The notes: a model not told the origin generated them from the letters alone. A DNA stretch of 64,000 nucleotides from Burkholderia ubonensis (GCF_001718695.1 NZ_CP013422.1:1798001-1862000), one strand, 5' to 3'; shown: positions 8,223 through 18,449, counted from the first letter of the stretch. Numbers and translations: made by a program.

Positions 8223-8906
8223 ATGCGACGACGGTTTCTCTGGCTGATCGTGGTTTCGCTCGGCATTGCGCAACAGGCAGCGGCGCAGCAAGCGCCCGGG
8301 CTGCCGGCCTCCGCGCAACCGGCCTCCGCGCCGCAAGCGAGCGCGTCGGCAGCGGACGCCGCATCCGCGCCGCTCGCCAACGATCAGCCCAACGGAGCAA
8401 ACCACCGCATCACGTCGTATCTGACGAAGAAATTCGGTCTCGCGAAGGAAAAGGCGACGCGGCTCGCCGACATCGTGAACGCCACCGCGACGAAATACGC
8501 GCTGCCGCCGGCGCTCGTCTACGCGATCATCTCGATCGAATCGCGCTTCCAGGAGAAAGCGCGCGGCGGGGGCGGCGCGACCGGGCTGATGCAGGTGGTG
8601 CCCAGCGCGCACCGCGGGCTGCTGCGGAACGTGAAGGACCTGACCGAGCCGAACGCGAACGTCGACGTCGGCTCCAGGATTCTGTCAGGTTACGTGCGCG
8701 CGGCCGGCGGCAACGTGCAGGCCGGCCTGAAGAGCTACGGCGGATCGAATGCCTATGCGGCCAAGGTGATGCAGCGCGTCGACGCGTTCCGCTTCGTGCT
8801 CGAACCCGAAGACGGCTCACGCAACGCCGCCGATGCGACGCCGCGGATGATACCGGTCAGCGATCCGTCGAGCGCGGCGCCATCGGCGAACCGCAACGCG
8901 AAGTAG
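8223..8906 (+). CDS. Secreted lytic transglycosylase (SLT/GH23 domain)
   Basis: A 227-residue protein with a signal peptide (cleavage likely after AQQAAA), an Ala/Pro/Ser-rich linker to about residue 55, then a compact soluble-lytic-transglycosylase domain. The catalytic Glu is in SIESRFQ, followed by the family motifs GATGLMQVVP and the YGG segment near 175. The enzyme would cleave peptidoglycan glycan strands in the periplasm. The gene stands alone between the osmF-type operon and the convergent sox operon, so its partner machinery cannot be inferred. Confidence 0.85.
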   Translation: MRRRFLWLIVVSLGIAQQAAAQQAPGLPASAQPASAPQASASAADAASAPLANDQPNGANHRITSYLTKKFGLAKEKATRLADIVNATATKYALPPALVYAIISIESRFQEKARGGGGATGLMQVVPSAHRGLLRNVKDLTEPNANVDVGSRILSGYVRAAGGNVQAGLKSYGGSNAYAAKVMQRVDAFRFVLEPEDGSRNAADATPRMIPVSDPSSAAPSANRNAK

Positions 8907-8919
8907 ACGCTACGCGCGC

Positions 8920-9360
8920 TTACAGCTGCCCCGCCGCGCCCGTCCACCGCAGGTAATCCCCCCGCGTCCAGTCGAGCGACACCCCGACGCGTTTCGTCCC
9001 CGGCCGGATCTTCGGCTTGTGGACGGACAGCGTCAGCGTCTCCAGCGCCGGCCATTCGCGAAACGACAGCACCGCGATCTCGGCGACCAGCGTCTCGAGC
9101 AGCCGCGTATGCGGCTTGTGCGCGAGAAACGCCGCCACCCGCGCGCAATACCCGTCGTAATCGATCCACTCCCCCGCCTCGCTCGGCTCGCAGCGATAGC
9201 CGAGCTGCGCATCGATCACGATCGGCTGCGGCGCGTCATGCTCGTGCGCATGGATGCCGATCCGCGCCGGCACCTTCAGTTCGTCGACGAACACGCTCCA
9301 GCCGCGCCCTCGCAGGCGCGGCGCGTCGATCGACACGAACGGTTCGTCGACCGGCTTCAT
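8920..9360 (-). CDS. folB: Dihydroneopterin aldolase-like protein (FolB) at the end of the sox operon
   Basis: A 146-residue protein of the dihydroneopterin aldolase/epimerase family, an enzyme of folate synthesis. The conserved N-terminal stretch RIGIHAHEHDAPQPIVID and the C-terminal VHKPKIRP, with the active-site Lys region, are present. The ATG overlaps the soxG stop by four bases, so it is translated with sarcosine oxidase. Tetrameric sarcosine oxidase passes its one-carbon unit to tetrahydrofolate, so a folate enzyme in the operon makes sense. This link is inference from position. The gene may be a second copy of a housekeeping folB. Confidence 0.75.
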   Translation of the reverse strand: MKPVDEPFVSIDAPRLRGRGWSVFVDELKVPARIGIHAHEHDAPQPIVIDAQLGYRCEPSEAGEWIDYDGYCARVAAFLAHKPHTRLLETLVAEIAVLSFREWPALETLTLSVHKPKIRPGTKRVGVSLDWTRGDYLRWTGAAGQL

Positions 9361-9989
9361 GATGCGAGCGGCGCGGCCGCGTCGAACATGATGCGGACGA
9401 AATAGTCGGCGAAGCTGCGGCGCACGACGATCTCGAAGCTGTCGTCACCGGTCGGCACCAGCACGATCGACGCCTTGAAGTAATGCGACTGCGCGCACTG
9501 CCCCGCCTTGAACTGGCGCGGATGCAGGTCGAGCGGGCAGCCGCGCGCCAGCACGTCGCGCACGCGCTCGCCGCTGACCTCGACGACCGTGTAGCCGCTG
9601 CCGACGTCGACCGCCGCCGCATACGAGCCCTGCACGGCCTCGGCAAGCGCCGCCTCGAGCACGCCCGCCTGCACGGGCCCGTTCGAGCGCACGAGCCATT
9701 CGTCGGGGCCGAGCCACAGCACGTCGTACTCGGCGCCGCGCGCAACCGTGTTCGGCGCGGCAGGCGGCCGGCAGCCGACCACGCGCTCGAACGCGGCGAC
9801 GAACGCCGGGTCGCTCAGCTCGCCGCGCACGTTGACGAGGTCGAGGAACGGCCGCTCGCGCAGCGTGAACTTCTTCGATGCGCGCGCCTGCTGCGTCTTC
9901 AGCAGGTCGGCCGCGCCGACGAACGGCGATTCGAGCTGCACGCCGCCCGCGCCCGCCACCTGCGTCTGGTTTCTCGTTTCATTCCACAT
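9357..9989 (-). CDS. soxG: Sarcosine oxidase gamma subunit
   Basis: A 210-residue gamma subunit of heterotetrameric sarcosine oxidase, which makes glycine, H2O2 and methylene-tetrahydrofolate from sarcosine. SoxG resembles part of the aminomethyltransferase fold. Typical segments include VVGCRPP, LWLGPDEWLV and the cysteine-containing ARGCPLDLHPRQFKAGQCAQ. It overlaps the soxA end by 11 bases and the folB start by four. The subunit is cytoplasmic. Confidence 0.9.
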   Translation of the reverse strand: MWNETRNQTQVAGAGGVQLESPFVGAADLLKTQQARASKKFTLRERPFLDLVNVRGELSDPAFVAAFERVVGCRPPAAPNTVARGAEYDVLWLGPDEWLVRSNGPVQAGVLEAALAEAVQGSYAAAVDVGSGYTVVEVSGERVRDVLARGCPLDLHPRQFKAGQCAQSHYFKASIVLVPTGDDSFEIVVRRSFADYFVRIMFDAAAPLAS

Positions 9990-12900
9990 GCTGGCGCACC
10001 CCTTCGGTATCGTAGAAAACCGGGCTCGAGATCTTCGCGGTGATGCGCTTGCCGTTGGCCAGCGGAATCACGACGCTCTCGCCCATCTTGTTCAGGCCGC
10101 CCTTCACCACCGCAAGCGCGATCGAGCGCTTCAGGATCGGGCTGTAATAGCTCGACGTCACGTGGCCGATCATCGGCGTCGGCTCGGTCGTCGACACCTG
10201 CGTGTCCTTCGCGACGATCTGCGCGCCTTCCGGCAGCACGAACTGCTCGTCGTCGGTCAGCAGGCCGACGAACTGCTTGCGGCCTTCCTTCGCGGTATCC
10301 GAGCGCGACAGCGAACGCTTGCCGAGGAAGTCCTTCGACTTCGCGACGAGCCCGCCCATCCCGAGGTCGTACGGCGTGACCGACCCGTCGGTATCCTGGC
10401 CGACGATGATGTAGCCCTTCTCCGCGCGCAGCACGTGCATCGTCTCGGTGCCGTACGGCGTGATGTCGAACTCGGCGCCCGCGGCCATCAGCGCTTCCCA
10501 CACCGCGCGGCCCGCATTCGCCGGCACGTTCACTTCATAGGCCAGCTCGCCCGAGAAGCTGATCCGCATCACGCGCGCCTTCACGCCCGCCACCGTGCCG
10601 TTGCGGTAGCTCATGAACGGGAACGCCTCGTTGCCGAAGTCGATGTCCTGGCACACCTTCTGCACGACCTTGCGGCTCTTCGGGCCGACGACCGCGAAGG
10701 TCGCCCAGTGGTCCGTCACCGACGCGAGGCGCACCTTCATGTCCGGCCATTCCGTCTGCAGCCAGCGTTCGAGCCACGTGAGCACGCGCGCCGCGCCGCC
10801 GGTCGTGGTCGTCATCATGAAGTGCTGGTCGGCGAGGCGCACCGTCACGCCGTCGTCGAACACCATCCCGTTCTCGTCGAGCATCAGCCCGTAGCGGCAC
10901 TTGCCGACTTCGAGCTTGCCCCACGGGTTCGTGTACATCCAGTTCAGGAGCTTCACCGCGTCCGGGCCCTGGATGTCGATCTTGCCGAGCGTCGACGCGT
11001 CGAGAATGCCGACGCTGTTGCGCACCGCGAGGCATTCGCGCTTCACCGCCGCGTGCAGGTCCTCGCCGTTCTTCGGGAAGTACCACGGCCGCTTCCAGTT
11101 GCCGACGTCCTCGAACATCGCGCCGTGCTCGACGTGCCATTCGTGCACGCAGGTCTTGCGGATCGGGTCGAGGAAATCGCCGGTCTCGCGGCCCGCGAAC
11201 GTGCCGAACGAAACGGGCGTGTAGTTCGGGCGGAACGTCGTCGTGCCCGTCTCCGGAATCGACTTGCCGAGCGCCTGCGCGAGGATCGCCATCCCGTTGA
11301 TGTTGCCGAGCTTGCCCTGGTCGGTGCCGAAGCCCATCGCCGTGTAGCGCTTCACGTGCTCGACCGACTCGAAGCCTTCGCGCGCGGCGAGCAGGATGTC
11401 GGCGGCCGCCACGTCGTTCTGGAAATCGACGAACTGCTTCGGCCCGCGCGCGGCGGCCTCGCGGCTGCCGACGAGCCACAACGGCTGCAGCGCGCCTTCC
11501 GCGGCTTCCGCGACCTTCGGCGCGGCCGGGCGCTGCGTGGCGGAGAAGCCGGCAGCCTTCGCCGCTTCCGCGCCCGCGTCGAGCGCGAGCCGCAGCGCAC
11601 GCGCGAGGCCGAATTCGCCCGCCGCCGCGCCGACGCTCGCCTCGGGCTGCACGGCCTTGCCCGGCAGGAAGCAGGCTTTCTCGTCGCTCCAGCACGCCTT
11701 GCCGCCCGATTGCGCGAACAGGTGCAGCACCGGGCTGAAGCCGCCCGACATCGCGACGAGGTCGCACGGCAGCGTCTTCAGCTTGCCGCCCGTCTGGCCG
11801 TTCGTGTAGGACGCGACGTCGACCGACGAGACGCGCCACTTGCCCGCTGCGGCCGTCACGACCGCGCCGCTCATCACCGTCACGCCCTGGCGCTTCGCCG
11901 CCGCGGGCAGCGCGCCGTTGCTCGACGCCCGCGAATCGACGACCGTCACCTTCGCGCCGCATGCCTTCAGGTCGAGCGCCGCCTGGTAGCCGCGGTCGTT
12001 GTTCGTGAACACGACCGCGTCGCGGCCCGGCAGCACGCCGAAGCGATGGATGTACGCGGACACCGCGCCCGCGAGCATCACGCCCGGCAGGTCGTTGTTG
12101 CCGAACACGATCGGCCGCTCGTGCGCGCCGGTCGCGAGGATCACGCGCTTCGCGCGGACCTTCCACAGCAGCTCGCGCGTGCCCTTGCGCATCGACACCG
12201 GCAGGTGATCGGTCAGGCGCTGCGTGACCGTCACGAGGTTGTGGTCCTGGTAGCCGAACGCGGTGCTGCGCGACAGGATCGTCACGTCGGGCAGCTTGCG
12301 CAGCTCGGCCTCGATCTTCTCGACCCACTGCAGCGCGGGCTTGCCGTCGATTTCCGCGCGGCACGACAGCAGGCTGCCGCCGAGCTCGCGCTGGTCGTCG
12401 ACGAGGATCACGCGCGCGCCGGCCGTCGCCGCCGCATGCGCGGCCGCGAGGCCCGACGGGCCGCCGCCGACGACGAGCACGTCGCAATGCGCGTAGCACT
12501 TGTCGTAGCGATCGGCGTCGAGCACCTCGGGCGCCTTGCCGAGGCCGGCCGCTTCACGGATCTTTTCTTCGTACTTCGGCCACATGTTGCGCGGCCACAT
12601 GAAGGTCTTGTAGTAGAACCCGGCGGGCATGAAGCGCGACAGCTTCTGGTTGATCGCGTACTTGTCGTGCTCGAGCGACGGCTCCGCGTTCACGCTGGTC
12701 GCGACGAGGCCCTGGTACAGCTCGATCTCGGTCGCGCGCGCGTTCGGCACGGTGTACGGGCCGGACTCGAGCTGCACGACGGCGTTCGGCTCCGCGACGT
12801 CCGCCGTCACGATCCCGCGCGGGCGGTGGTACTTGAAGCTGCGCGCGACGAAGTGCACGCCGTTCGCGAGCAGCGCGGACGCGAGCGTGTCGCCCTGGAA

Positions 12901-12990
12901 GCCCTGATAGGTGCGGCCGTTGAACGTGAAGGTCAGCGGAATCGCGCGATTGATGCGGCCACCGGTGCCGAGACGGTCTTTCTGGCTCAT
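9979..12990 (-). CDS. soxA: Sarcosine oxidase alpha subunit
   Basis: A 1003-residue subunit of the usual length. The N-terminal 100 residues are the ferredoxin-like module found in SoxA. A nucleotide-binding fold with VVGGGPSG (about 173-180) and the following DDQ region bind the dinucleotide cofactor. The C-terminal 400 residues form the T-protein-like domain that binds tetrahydrofolate and captures the methyl group. It overlaps soxD by four bases and soxG by eleven. It acts in the cytoplasm with SoxB, SoxD and SoxG. Confidence 0.95.
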   Translation of the reverse strand: MSQKDRLGTGGRINRAIPLTFTFNGRTYQGFQGDTLASALLANGVHFVARSFKYHRPRGIVTADVAEPNAVVQLESGPYTVPNARATEIELYQGLVATSVNAEPSLEHDKYAINQKLSRFMPAGFYYKTFMWPRNMWPKYEEKIREAAGLGKAPEVLDADRYDKCYAHCDVLVVGGGPSGLAAAHAAATAGARVILVDDQRELGGSLLSCRAEIDGKPALQWVEKIEAELRKLPDVTILSRSTAFGYQDHNLVTVTQRLTDHLPVSMRKGTRELLWKVRAKRVILATGAHERPIVFGNNDLPGVMLAGAVSAYIHRFGVLPGRDAVVFTNNDRGYQAALDLKACGAKVTVVDSRASSNGALPAAAKRQGVTVMSGAVVTAAAGKWRVSSVDVASYTNGQTGGKLKTLPCDLVAMSGGFSPVLHLFAQSGGKACWSDEKACFLPGKAVQPEASVGAAAGEFGLARALRLALDAGAEAAKAAGFSATQRPAAPKVAEAAEGALQPLWLVGSREAAARGPKQFVDFQNDVAAADILLAAREGFESVEHVKRYTAMGFGTDQGKLGNINGMAILAQALGKSIPETGTTTFRPNYTPVSFGTFAGRETGDFLDPIRKTCVHEWHVEHGAMFEDVGNWKRPWYFPKNGEDLHAAVKRECLAVRNSVGILDASTLGKIDIQGPDAVKLLNWMYTNPWGKLEVGKCRYGLMLDENGMVFDDGVTVRLADQHFMMTTTTGGAARVLTWLERWLQTEWPDMKVRLASVTDHWATFAVVGPKSRKVVQKVCQDIDFGNEAFPFMSYRNGTVAGVKARVMRISFSGELAYEVNVPANAGRAVWEALMAAGAEFDITPYGTETMHVLRAEKGYIIVGQDTDGSVTPYDLGMGGLVAKSKDFLGKRSLSRSDTAKEGRKQFVGLLTDDEQFVLPEGAQIVAKDTQVSTTEPTPMIGHVTSSYYSPILKRSIALAVVKGGLNKMGESVVIPLANGKRITAKISSPVFYDTEGVRQHVE

Positions 12991-13283
12991 TTGCTGGTGC
13001 CCTCTTCCTTAGCGTTGGCGGCGGCTCCGCCGAATTTTTCGTAGCCCTTGATTTCGTAGGTGACGGTATCGCGCTCGACCTTGAACCAGCGGCGGCAGCC
13101 CTGCGTATGCAGCCACTGCTCCTTGTGCAGCCCGCGCTTGTTCTCGCGCATGAACACGTATTCGCCCCATTCGCGGTCGGTCATGGTCTCATTGGCGACC
13201 GGGCGCACGATGTCGGCTTCGCCGCCGCACGTGAACTCGGATTCGGCGCGCGGCCCGCACCACGGACATTCGATCAGCAACAT
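12987..13283 (-). CDS. soxD: Sarcosine oxidase delta subunit (zinc-binding)
   Basis: A 98-residue subunit. Cys6, Cys9, His59 and Cys63 match the zinc ligands known for the delta subunit of tetrameric sarcosine oxidase. The start is set at the ATG at 13283, preceded by GGAGAAAG. Longer in-frame readings run into soxB antisense sequence and are not real. It lies between soxB and soxA and overlaps soxA by four bases. Confidence 0.93.
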   Translation of the reverse strand: MLLIECPWCGPRAESEFTCGGEADIVRPVANETMTDREWGEYVFMRENKRGLHKEQWLHTQGCRRWFKVERDTVTYEIKGYEKFGGAAANAKEEGTSK

Positions 13284-13309
13284 GTTTCTTTCTCCAATGG
13301 TCGTCGGGT

Positions 13310-14554
13310 TCAGTGCGCGACGGCGGCAGCGCCGTGCTCGTCGATCAGGTGGCCGGTGTAGAAGCGGTCGAGCGCGAACGGCGCGTTCAGCGGGTGCGGT
13401 TCGTCGCGCGCGATCGTGTGCGCGAACACCCAGCCCGAGCCGGGCGTCGCCTTGAAGCCGCCCGTGCCCCAGCCGCAGTTGAAATACAGGCCCTTCACGT
13501 CGGTCTTGCTGATGATCGGGCACGCGTCCGGCGACACGTCGACGATGCCGCCCCACTGGCGGTTCATCCGCACGCGCGAGAACACCGGGAACATCTCGAC
13601 GATCGCCTGCAGCGTGCCTTCGATGATGTGGAAGCTGCCGCGCTGGCCGAAGCCCGTGTACTGGTCGATGCCCGCGCCGATCACGAGGTCGCCCTTGTCG
13701 GACTGGCTGATGTACGCGTGCACCGCGTTCGACATGATCACCGAGTTGACGACCGGCTTGATCGGCTCGGACACGAGCGCCTGCAGCGGGTGGCTTTCGA
13801 TCGGCAGGCGCACGCCGGCCATGTCGGCAAGCGTCGTCGTGTTGCCGGCCGCGACCACCGCGACCTTCTTCGCCTTGATGAAGCCCTTCACCGTGTCGAC
13901 GCCGACCACCGCGCCGCCTTCACGGCGAATGCCCGTCACCTGGCAGTTCTGGATGATGTCGACGCCCGCGCGGTCCGCGCCGCGCGCGAAACCCCAGGCC
14001 ACCGCATCGTGGCGCGCGACGCCCGCGCGCCGCTGGATCGACGCGCCGAGCACCGGGTAGCGGCTGTTCAGGTTGATCGTCGGCTCGATTTCCTTGATCT
14101 GCGCGGGCGTCAGGAACTCCGCGTCGACGCCGTTCAGCCGGTTCGCATTGACGCGGCGCTCGGTGTCGCGCACGTCCTGCAGCGTGTGCGCGAGGTTCAT
14201 CACGCCGCGCTGGCTGAACATCACGTTGTAGTTCAGGTCCTGCGACAGCCCTTCCCACAGCTTCATCGCCTTCTCGTACAGCGCGGCCGACTCGTCCCAC
14301 AGGTAGTTCGAGCGCACGATCGTCGTGTTGCGCGCGGTGTTGCCGCCGCCGATCCAGCCCTTCTCGAGGATCGCGACGTTGGTGATGCCGTGCTCCTTCG
14401 CGAGGTAGTACGCGGTCGCGAGGCCGTGGCCGCCGCCGCCGACGATCACGACGTCGTATTCCTTCTTCGGTTCCGGGCTCTTCCACTGCTTTTCCCAGTT
14501 CTCGTGATACGAGAGGCCGTTGCGGAACAGGCTGAATATCGAGTAGCGGCTCAT
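13310..14554 (-). CDS. soxB: Sarcosine oxidase beta subunit
   Basis: A 414-residue flavoprotein that carries the catalytic site of sarcosine oxidase. The FAD-binding motif VIVGGGGHG starts near residue 36. His182 in the segment VARHDAVAW is in the position expected for the covalent FMN attachment of this subunit. SoxB is first of the four sox genes. It lies 16 bases after the serine dehydratase stop and 26 bases before soxD, so all are probably one transcript. Confidence 0.95.
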   Translation of the reverse strand: MSRYSIFSLFRNGLSYHENWEKQWKSPEPKKEYDVVIVGGGGHGLATAYYLAKEHGITNVAILEKGWIGGGNTARNTTIVRSNYLWDESAALYEKAMKLWEGLSQDLNYNVMFSQRGVMNLAHTLQDVRDTERRVNANRLNGVDAEFLTPAQIKEIEPTINLNSRYPVLGASIQRRAGVARHDAVAWGFARGADRAGVDIIQNCQVTGIRREGGAVVGVDTVKGFIKAKKVAVVAAGNTTTLADMAGVRLPIESHPLQALVSEPIKPVVNSVIMSNAVHAYISQSDKGDLVIGAGIDQYTGFGQRGSFHIIEGTLQAIVEMFPVFSRVRMNRQWGGIVDVSPDACPIISKTDVKGLYFNCGWGTGGFKATPGSGWVFAHTIARDEPHPLNAPFALDRFYTGHLIDEHGAAAVAH

Positions 14555-14570
14555 TTTGATGGACCCTTCG

Positions 14571-15956
14571 TTAGCATTCGATGACGTTCACGGCCAGACC
14601 GCCGCGCGACGTTTCCTTGTATTTCGTCTTCATGTCGGCGCCCGTCTCGCGCATCGTCTTGATGACCGAGTCGAGCGACACGTAGTGCTGGCCGTTGCCC
14701 TTCAGCGCCATGCGCGATGCGTTCAGCGCCTTGATCGCGCCCATCGCGTTGCGCTCGATGCACGGGATCTGCACGAGCCCGCCGACCGGGTCGCAGGTCA
14801 TCCCGAGGTTGTGCTCCATGCCGATCTCGGCGGCGTTCTCGACCTGGTCCGGCGTGCCGCCCATCACCGCGGCGAGCGCGGCCGCGGCCATCGAGCACGC
14901 GACGCCGACCTCGCCCTGGCAGCCGACTTCCGCGCCGGAGATCGACGCGGTTTCCTTGTAGATGATCCCGATCGCGGCAGCCGTCAGCAGGAATTCGACG
15001 ATGCCGGCCTCGTTCGAGCCGGGCACGAACTTCACATAGTAGTGCAGCACCGCCGGGATCACGCCGGCCGCGCCGTTGGTCGGCGCGGTGACGACGCGCC
15101 CGCCCGCCGCGTTCTCCTCGTTGACGGCCATCGCGTACAGGTTGACCCAGTCGAGCATCGACAGCGGGTCGCGCAGCGACTCCTCCGAACGCGCGCGCAG
15201 CCGCCCGTACAGCTCGGCCGCGCGGCGCTTCACGCGCATCGGGCCCGGCAGCTCGCCCTCGACCTTGCAGCCGCGCTCGACGCACGCGGCCATCGTGCGC
15301 CAGATCGCGAGCAGGCCCGCGCGCACCTCGTCTTCGGAGCGCAGCGCGCATTCGTTGCGCAGCATCAGCTCGGCGATCGACAGCCCGTGCTCGCGGCACT
15401 GGCGCATCAGGTCGTCGCCGGTGCGGAACGGATGCGGCACCTCGGCCGCCGCGCGCACGCCGTTCACGCGGTCGCCGTCGCGGTTCACGACGAAGCCGCC
15501 GCCGATCGAGTAATACTCTTTCTCGACGAGCAGCTGGCCGTGCTCGTCGAACGCCTGGAAGCGCATCCCGTTCGGATGCACGATGCTCGTGCCGCTCATC
15601 AGCTTCCGGTAGAAGCCGATGTGCTCCTTCTCGTCGAAGCGGACCGCCTGCCTGCCGAGCAGCGAAAGAGACTTGCCGGCGCGGATCTCCGCGAGGCGCG
15701 GCTCGATCAGGTCCGGGTCGATCGAATCGGGCAGATGGCCTTCGAGGCCGAGCAGCACCGCCTTGTCGGTGCCGTGCCCCTTGCCGGTCGCGCCGAGCGA
15801 GCCGTACAGCTCGACCCGCACGCGCCGCACGAAGCCGAGCAGGTTGGCGTCCTCGATATGCGATGCGAAGCGGCAAGCGGCGATCATCGGGCCGACCGTA
15901 TGCGAGCTGGACGGGCCGATGCCGATCTTGAACAGGTCGAAGACGCTGACGTTCAT
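14571..15956 (-). CDS. sdaA: L-serine dehydratase, iron-sulfur type
   Basis: A 461-residue single-chain L-serine ammonia-lyase that makes pyruvate and ammonia. The N-terminal [13 protein letters not shown] and the cysteine region around [19 protein letters not shown], which supplies cluster ligands, are typical of [4Fe-4S] SdaA/SdaB enzymes. The start at [10 protein letters not shown] is chosen because upstream codons in the frame have non-protein composition. It is the first gene of the sox operon. Glycine from sarcosine can become serine through serine hydroxymethyltransferase and then pyruvate, so the gene completes the route into central metabolism. In Pseudomonas aeruginosa a serine dehydratase gene is also linked to soxBDAG. 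Confidence 0.92.
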   Translation of the reverse strand: MNVSVFDLFKIGIGPSSSHTVGPMIAACRFASHIEDANLLGFVRRVRVELYGSLGATGKGHGTDKAVLLGLEGHLPDSIDPDLIEPRLAEIRAGKSLSLLGRQAVRFDEKEHIGFYRKLMSGTSIVHPNGMRFQAFDEHGQLLVEKEYYSIGGGFVVNRDGDRVNGVRAAAEVPHPFRTGDDLMRQCREHGLSIAELMLRNECALRSEDEVRAGLLAIWRTMAACVERGCKVEGELPGPMRVKRRAAELYGRLRARSEESLRDPLSMLDWVNLYAMAVNEENAAGGRVVTAPTNGAAGVIPAVLHYYVKFVPGSNEAGIVEFLLTAAAIGIIYKETASISGAEVGCQGEVGVACSMAAAALAAVMGGTPDQVENAAEIGMEHNLGMTCDPVGGLVQIPCIERNAMGAIKALNASRMALKGNGQHYVSLDSVIKTMRETGADMKTKYKETSRGGLAVNVIEC

Positions 15957-16100
15957 CTGGCTTCCTCTGGATGGACACACGTGAAGTGACGTTGGACGAC
16001 GTTGGACGCCAGTACACCAAAGCGTAAAATCGGCCGATAGAACAAAAACGGCATCGGCGTGGGACGCCGCCGCCAAGCGCCGCGCCGCCTGGCCCGAAAG

Positions 16101-16135
16101 TGCGTTTTGACGATGGTTCCCGACGGAAAAACGCA
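16101..16135. promoter_or_regulatory. Inverted repeat between sdaA-sox operon and its divergent regulator
   Basis: TGCGTTTT (16101-16108) and AAAACGCA (16128-16135) form a perfect 8-bp inverted repeat with a 19-bp spacer. It lies in the 287-bp gap between the divergent sdaA and the GATase1-AraC gene. Position and symmetry suggest an operator, but no experiment-based motif supports this. Confidence 0.4.
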
Positions 16136-16243
16136 AGTGCGCGCGCCATCGATCGGCGACGCTGGGGCATCCGCGCCGCCCGTGCCGCCCCTGTAGAAAG
16201 TGAGACCTGGCCGCCCCGGCGCGCCGTGACGAGATTTGCCGCG

Positions 16244-17335
16244 ATGACACCCGACGTACCCGCTTCCCCCCTCGCCGAACCCGCGCCGAAACGCATCCGC
16301 TTCGGCATCGTGCTGCTGCCGAACTTCACGCTGACCGCGTTCTCCGGTTTCGTCGACATGCTGCGGCTGTCCGCCGACGACGGCGACTACAGCAAGCCGG
16401 TGCGCTGCGCGTGGAGCGTGATCGGGGAAACCCTCGCGCCGGTGCGCGCAAGCTGCGGGATCCAGGTCACGCCGTGGGAAACCTTCGACGATGCGGAGCC
16501 GTTCGACTACGTGGTCGTCGTGGGCGGCCTGCTGCATTCGGGGCCGCAGGCGGGGCCGGAAACGCTCGGCTTCATCCGTCGCGCGGCCGCCGGCGGCGCG
16601 ACGGTCGTCGGCATCTGCACCGGCGTGTTCACGCTGATGCGCGCGGGCGTGCTCGACGGGCATCGCACCTGCGTGAGCTGGTTCCACTACTGGGATTTCA
16701 TCGAGCGCTTCCCGGCCGCCGACCCCGACCTGCTGATCGCCGACCGGCTGTTCGTGATCGACCGGCGGCGCATCACCTGCTCGGGCGGGCGCGCGTCGAT
16801 CGACGTCGCCGCCGCGATCCTGCTGCGCCATTTCGACCACGCAACCGTACAGAAGGCGCTGCGCATCCTGCTGGTCGGCGAGATGCAGAAAGGCAACGCG
16901 CCGCAGCCGCATCCGCCGGGCCTCGAACCGGCGACGCACCCGAAGGTCAAGCGCGCGATTCTGCTGATGGAACAGCACGTCGGGCGCGCGCTGCCGCTCG
17001 AAGAGCTCGCGTGCAAGCTCGACCTGTCGGCGCGCCAGCTCGAACGGCTGTTCAAGGCGGAAACCGGCAAGAGCCCGCAGGCGTTCGCGAAGCAGGTGCG
17101 GCTGCGCACGGCCGCGTGGCTGCTGACGAGTTCGGACCGGACGGTCGCCGACATCGCGTCGAGCTGCGGGTTCGCCGACGCATCGCATCTCGGGCGGGAG
17201 TTCCGCAAGCAGTTCGGCGTGCCGCCGGCGGCTTATCGGGAACGCGGCGGCGAAGCCGTGGACGCCGGCGTGGCGGCCGATGCCGTTGCCGTTGCCGTTG
17301 CCGTTGCCGATTCAGTCGAAGACATCCCGGACTGA
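16244..17335 (+). CDS. GATase1-domain AraC regulator (SouR/GbdR-like) divergent from sox operon
   Basis: A 363-residue transcription factor. An N-terminal DJ-1/PfpI (glutamine amidotransferase class 1-like) domain is seen in [17 protein letters not shown] and the nucleophile-elbow-like GICTGVF. A C-terminal AraC pair of helix-turn-helices is seen in [20 protein letters not shown] and [20 protein letters not shown]. Relatives GbdR, CdhR and SouR sense betaine, carnitine or sarcosine derivatives. Because this copy faces the sdaA-sox operon, a SouR-like role is the best guess. The ATG at 16244 is chosen because the upstream in-frame sequence is basic and unlike the family. The C-terminus carries a variable alanine/valine tail encoded by a hexanucleotide repeat. 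Confidence 0.82.
   Translation: MTPDVPASPLAEPAPKRIRFGIVLLPNFTLTAFSGFVDMLRLSADDGDYSKPVRCAWSVIGETLAPVRASCGIQVTPWETFDDAEPFDYVVVVGGLLHSGPQAGPETLGFIRRAAAGGATVVGICTGVFTLMRAGVLDGHRTCVSWFHYWDFIERFPAADPDLLIADRLFVIDRRRITCSGGRASIDVAAAILLRHFDHATVQKALRILLVGEMQKGNAPQPHPPGLEPATHPKVKRAILLMEQHVGRALPLEELACKLDLSARQLERLFKAETGKSPQAFAKQVRLRTAAWLLTSSDRTVADIASSCGFADASHLGREFRKQFGVPPAAYRERGGEAVDAGVAADAVAVAVAVADSVEDIPD
17282..17308 (+). repeat. Hexanucleotide repeat (GCCGTT)4 in the regulator C-terminus
   Basis: Four tandem GCCGTT units plus a partial unit encode an alternating Ala-Val tail (AVAVAVAV). Changes in copy number would keep the frame and only alter tail length. Confidence 0.85.
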
Positions 17336-17400
17336 CCGGCGCGCCTGCCGTTTGGTTGTGCGCGCATGCGATCGCGCGTGCACGAGCGGCGCGCGGCTCG

Positions 17401-17424
17401 TGAACCGCTGAACCGCTGAACCGA
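17401..17424 (+). repeat. Short tandem repeat TGAACCGC
   Basis: Two exact copies of TGAACCGC and a third with one change (TGAACCGA) lie head to tail between the regulator and hyi. No function is evident. Confidence 0.6.
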
Positions 17425-17479
17425 CATTCGACGCGGGGCGCCCTCTGCCCCGCCCCATTCACTTCCTGGACCCGTTGCC

Positions 17480-18256
17480 ATGCCACGCTTCGCCGCCAAC
17501 CTCTCGATGATGTACAACGAATACGCGTTCCTCGAGCGCTTCGCCGCCGCCGCTCACGACGGCTTCAAGGCGGTCGAGTACCTGTTCCCGTACGACTTCG
17601 CCGCCGAGGACATCCGCGAACGCCTCGACCAGCACGGCCTCACGCAGGCGCTGTTCAACGCGCCGCCCGGCGACTGGGCCGCCGGCGAGCGCGGGATCGC
17701 GTCGCTGCCGGGCCGCGAGGACGAGTTCCGGCGCGGCATCGACACCGCGCTCGACTATGCGCGCGTGCTCGGCAACACGAAGCTGCACGTGATGGCCGGG
17801 CTGATCGCGCCGGGCCAGGACCGCGCGCAGCATCGCGCGACCTACGTCGCGAACCTCGCGCATGCCGCGCAGGCCGCCTTCGCGCACGGCATCACGATCC
17901 TCGTCGAGCCGATCAACCAGCGCGACATGCCCGGCTACTTCATCAGCAGGCAGGACGATGCGCATGCGATCTGCGCGGAAGTCGGCGCGCCGAACCTGAA
18001 GGTGCAGTTCGACTGCTACCACTGCCAGATCGTCGAAGGCGACCTCGCGATGAAGCTCGAGCGCGATTTCGCGGGCATCGGCCACATCCAGATCGCGGGC
18101 GTGCCGGAGCGTCACGAGCCTGATCTCGGCGAGCTGAACTATCCGTACCTGTTCGACCTGATCGATGCGCTCGGCTACGACGGCTGGATCGGCTGCGAAT
18201 ATCGTCCGAAGGCCGGCACGTCCGAAGGGCTCGGCTGGCTCCGGCCGTACCTGTAA
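17480..18256 (+). CDS. hyi: Hydroxypyruvate isomerase
   Basis: A 258-residue TIM-barrel enzyme of the xylose-isomerase-like family that interconverts hydroxypyruvate and tartronate semialdehyde. The start [20 protein letters not shown] and the metal- and substrate-binding segments [41 protein letters not shown] and GCEYRP match Hyi closely. No glyoxylate carboligase or tartronate semialdehyde reductase gene is adjacent, so it may act with enzymes encoded elsewhere. Serine and glycine metabolism next door could supply hydroxypyruvate, but that is inference. Confidence 0.9.
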   Translation: MPRFAANLSMMYNEYAFLERFAAAAHDGFKAVEYLFPYDFAAEDIRERLDQHGLTQALFNAPPGDWAAGERGIASLPGREDEFRRGIDTALDYARVLGNTKLHVMAGLIAPGQDRAQHRATYVANLAHAAQAAFAHGITILVEPINQRDMPGYFISRQDDAHAICAEVGAPNLKVQFDCYHCQIVEGDLAMKLERDFAGIGHIQIAGVPERHEPDLGELNYPYLFDLIDALGYDGWIGCEYRPKAGTSEGLGWLRPYL

Positions 18257-18449
18257 TTCCCGTATCTCGTCGACGATGAACGACAGTCTCGCGCGCGGGG
18301 TGCTCGAGCGGCGACGCCGTCGTGCAGCTGGTGCGTCATGCGCCGGACCGGCGGCGGCGCGCGCTGCCGAACGCTTAATGTTTCGTTAACGATCCCGCCG
18401 TAGAATCCGGTCGATACCTACGATCCCCACCGCCTTGACAGGAGCCTCC

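Noticed and set aside
9748..13044. A 1098-codon + strand open frame over soxA and soxG
   Set aside because: It is an Arg/His-rich antisense shadow of clearly identified sox genes.
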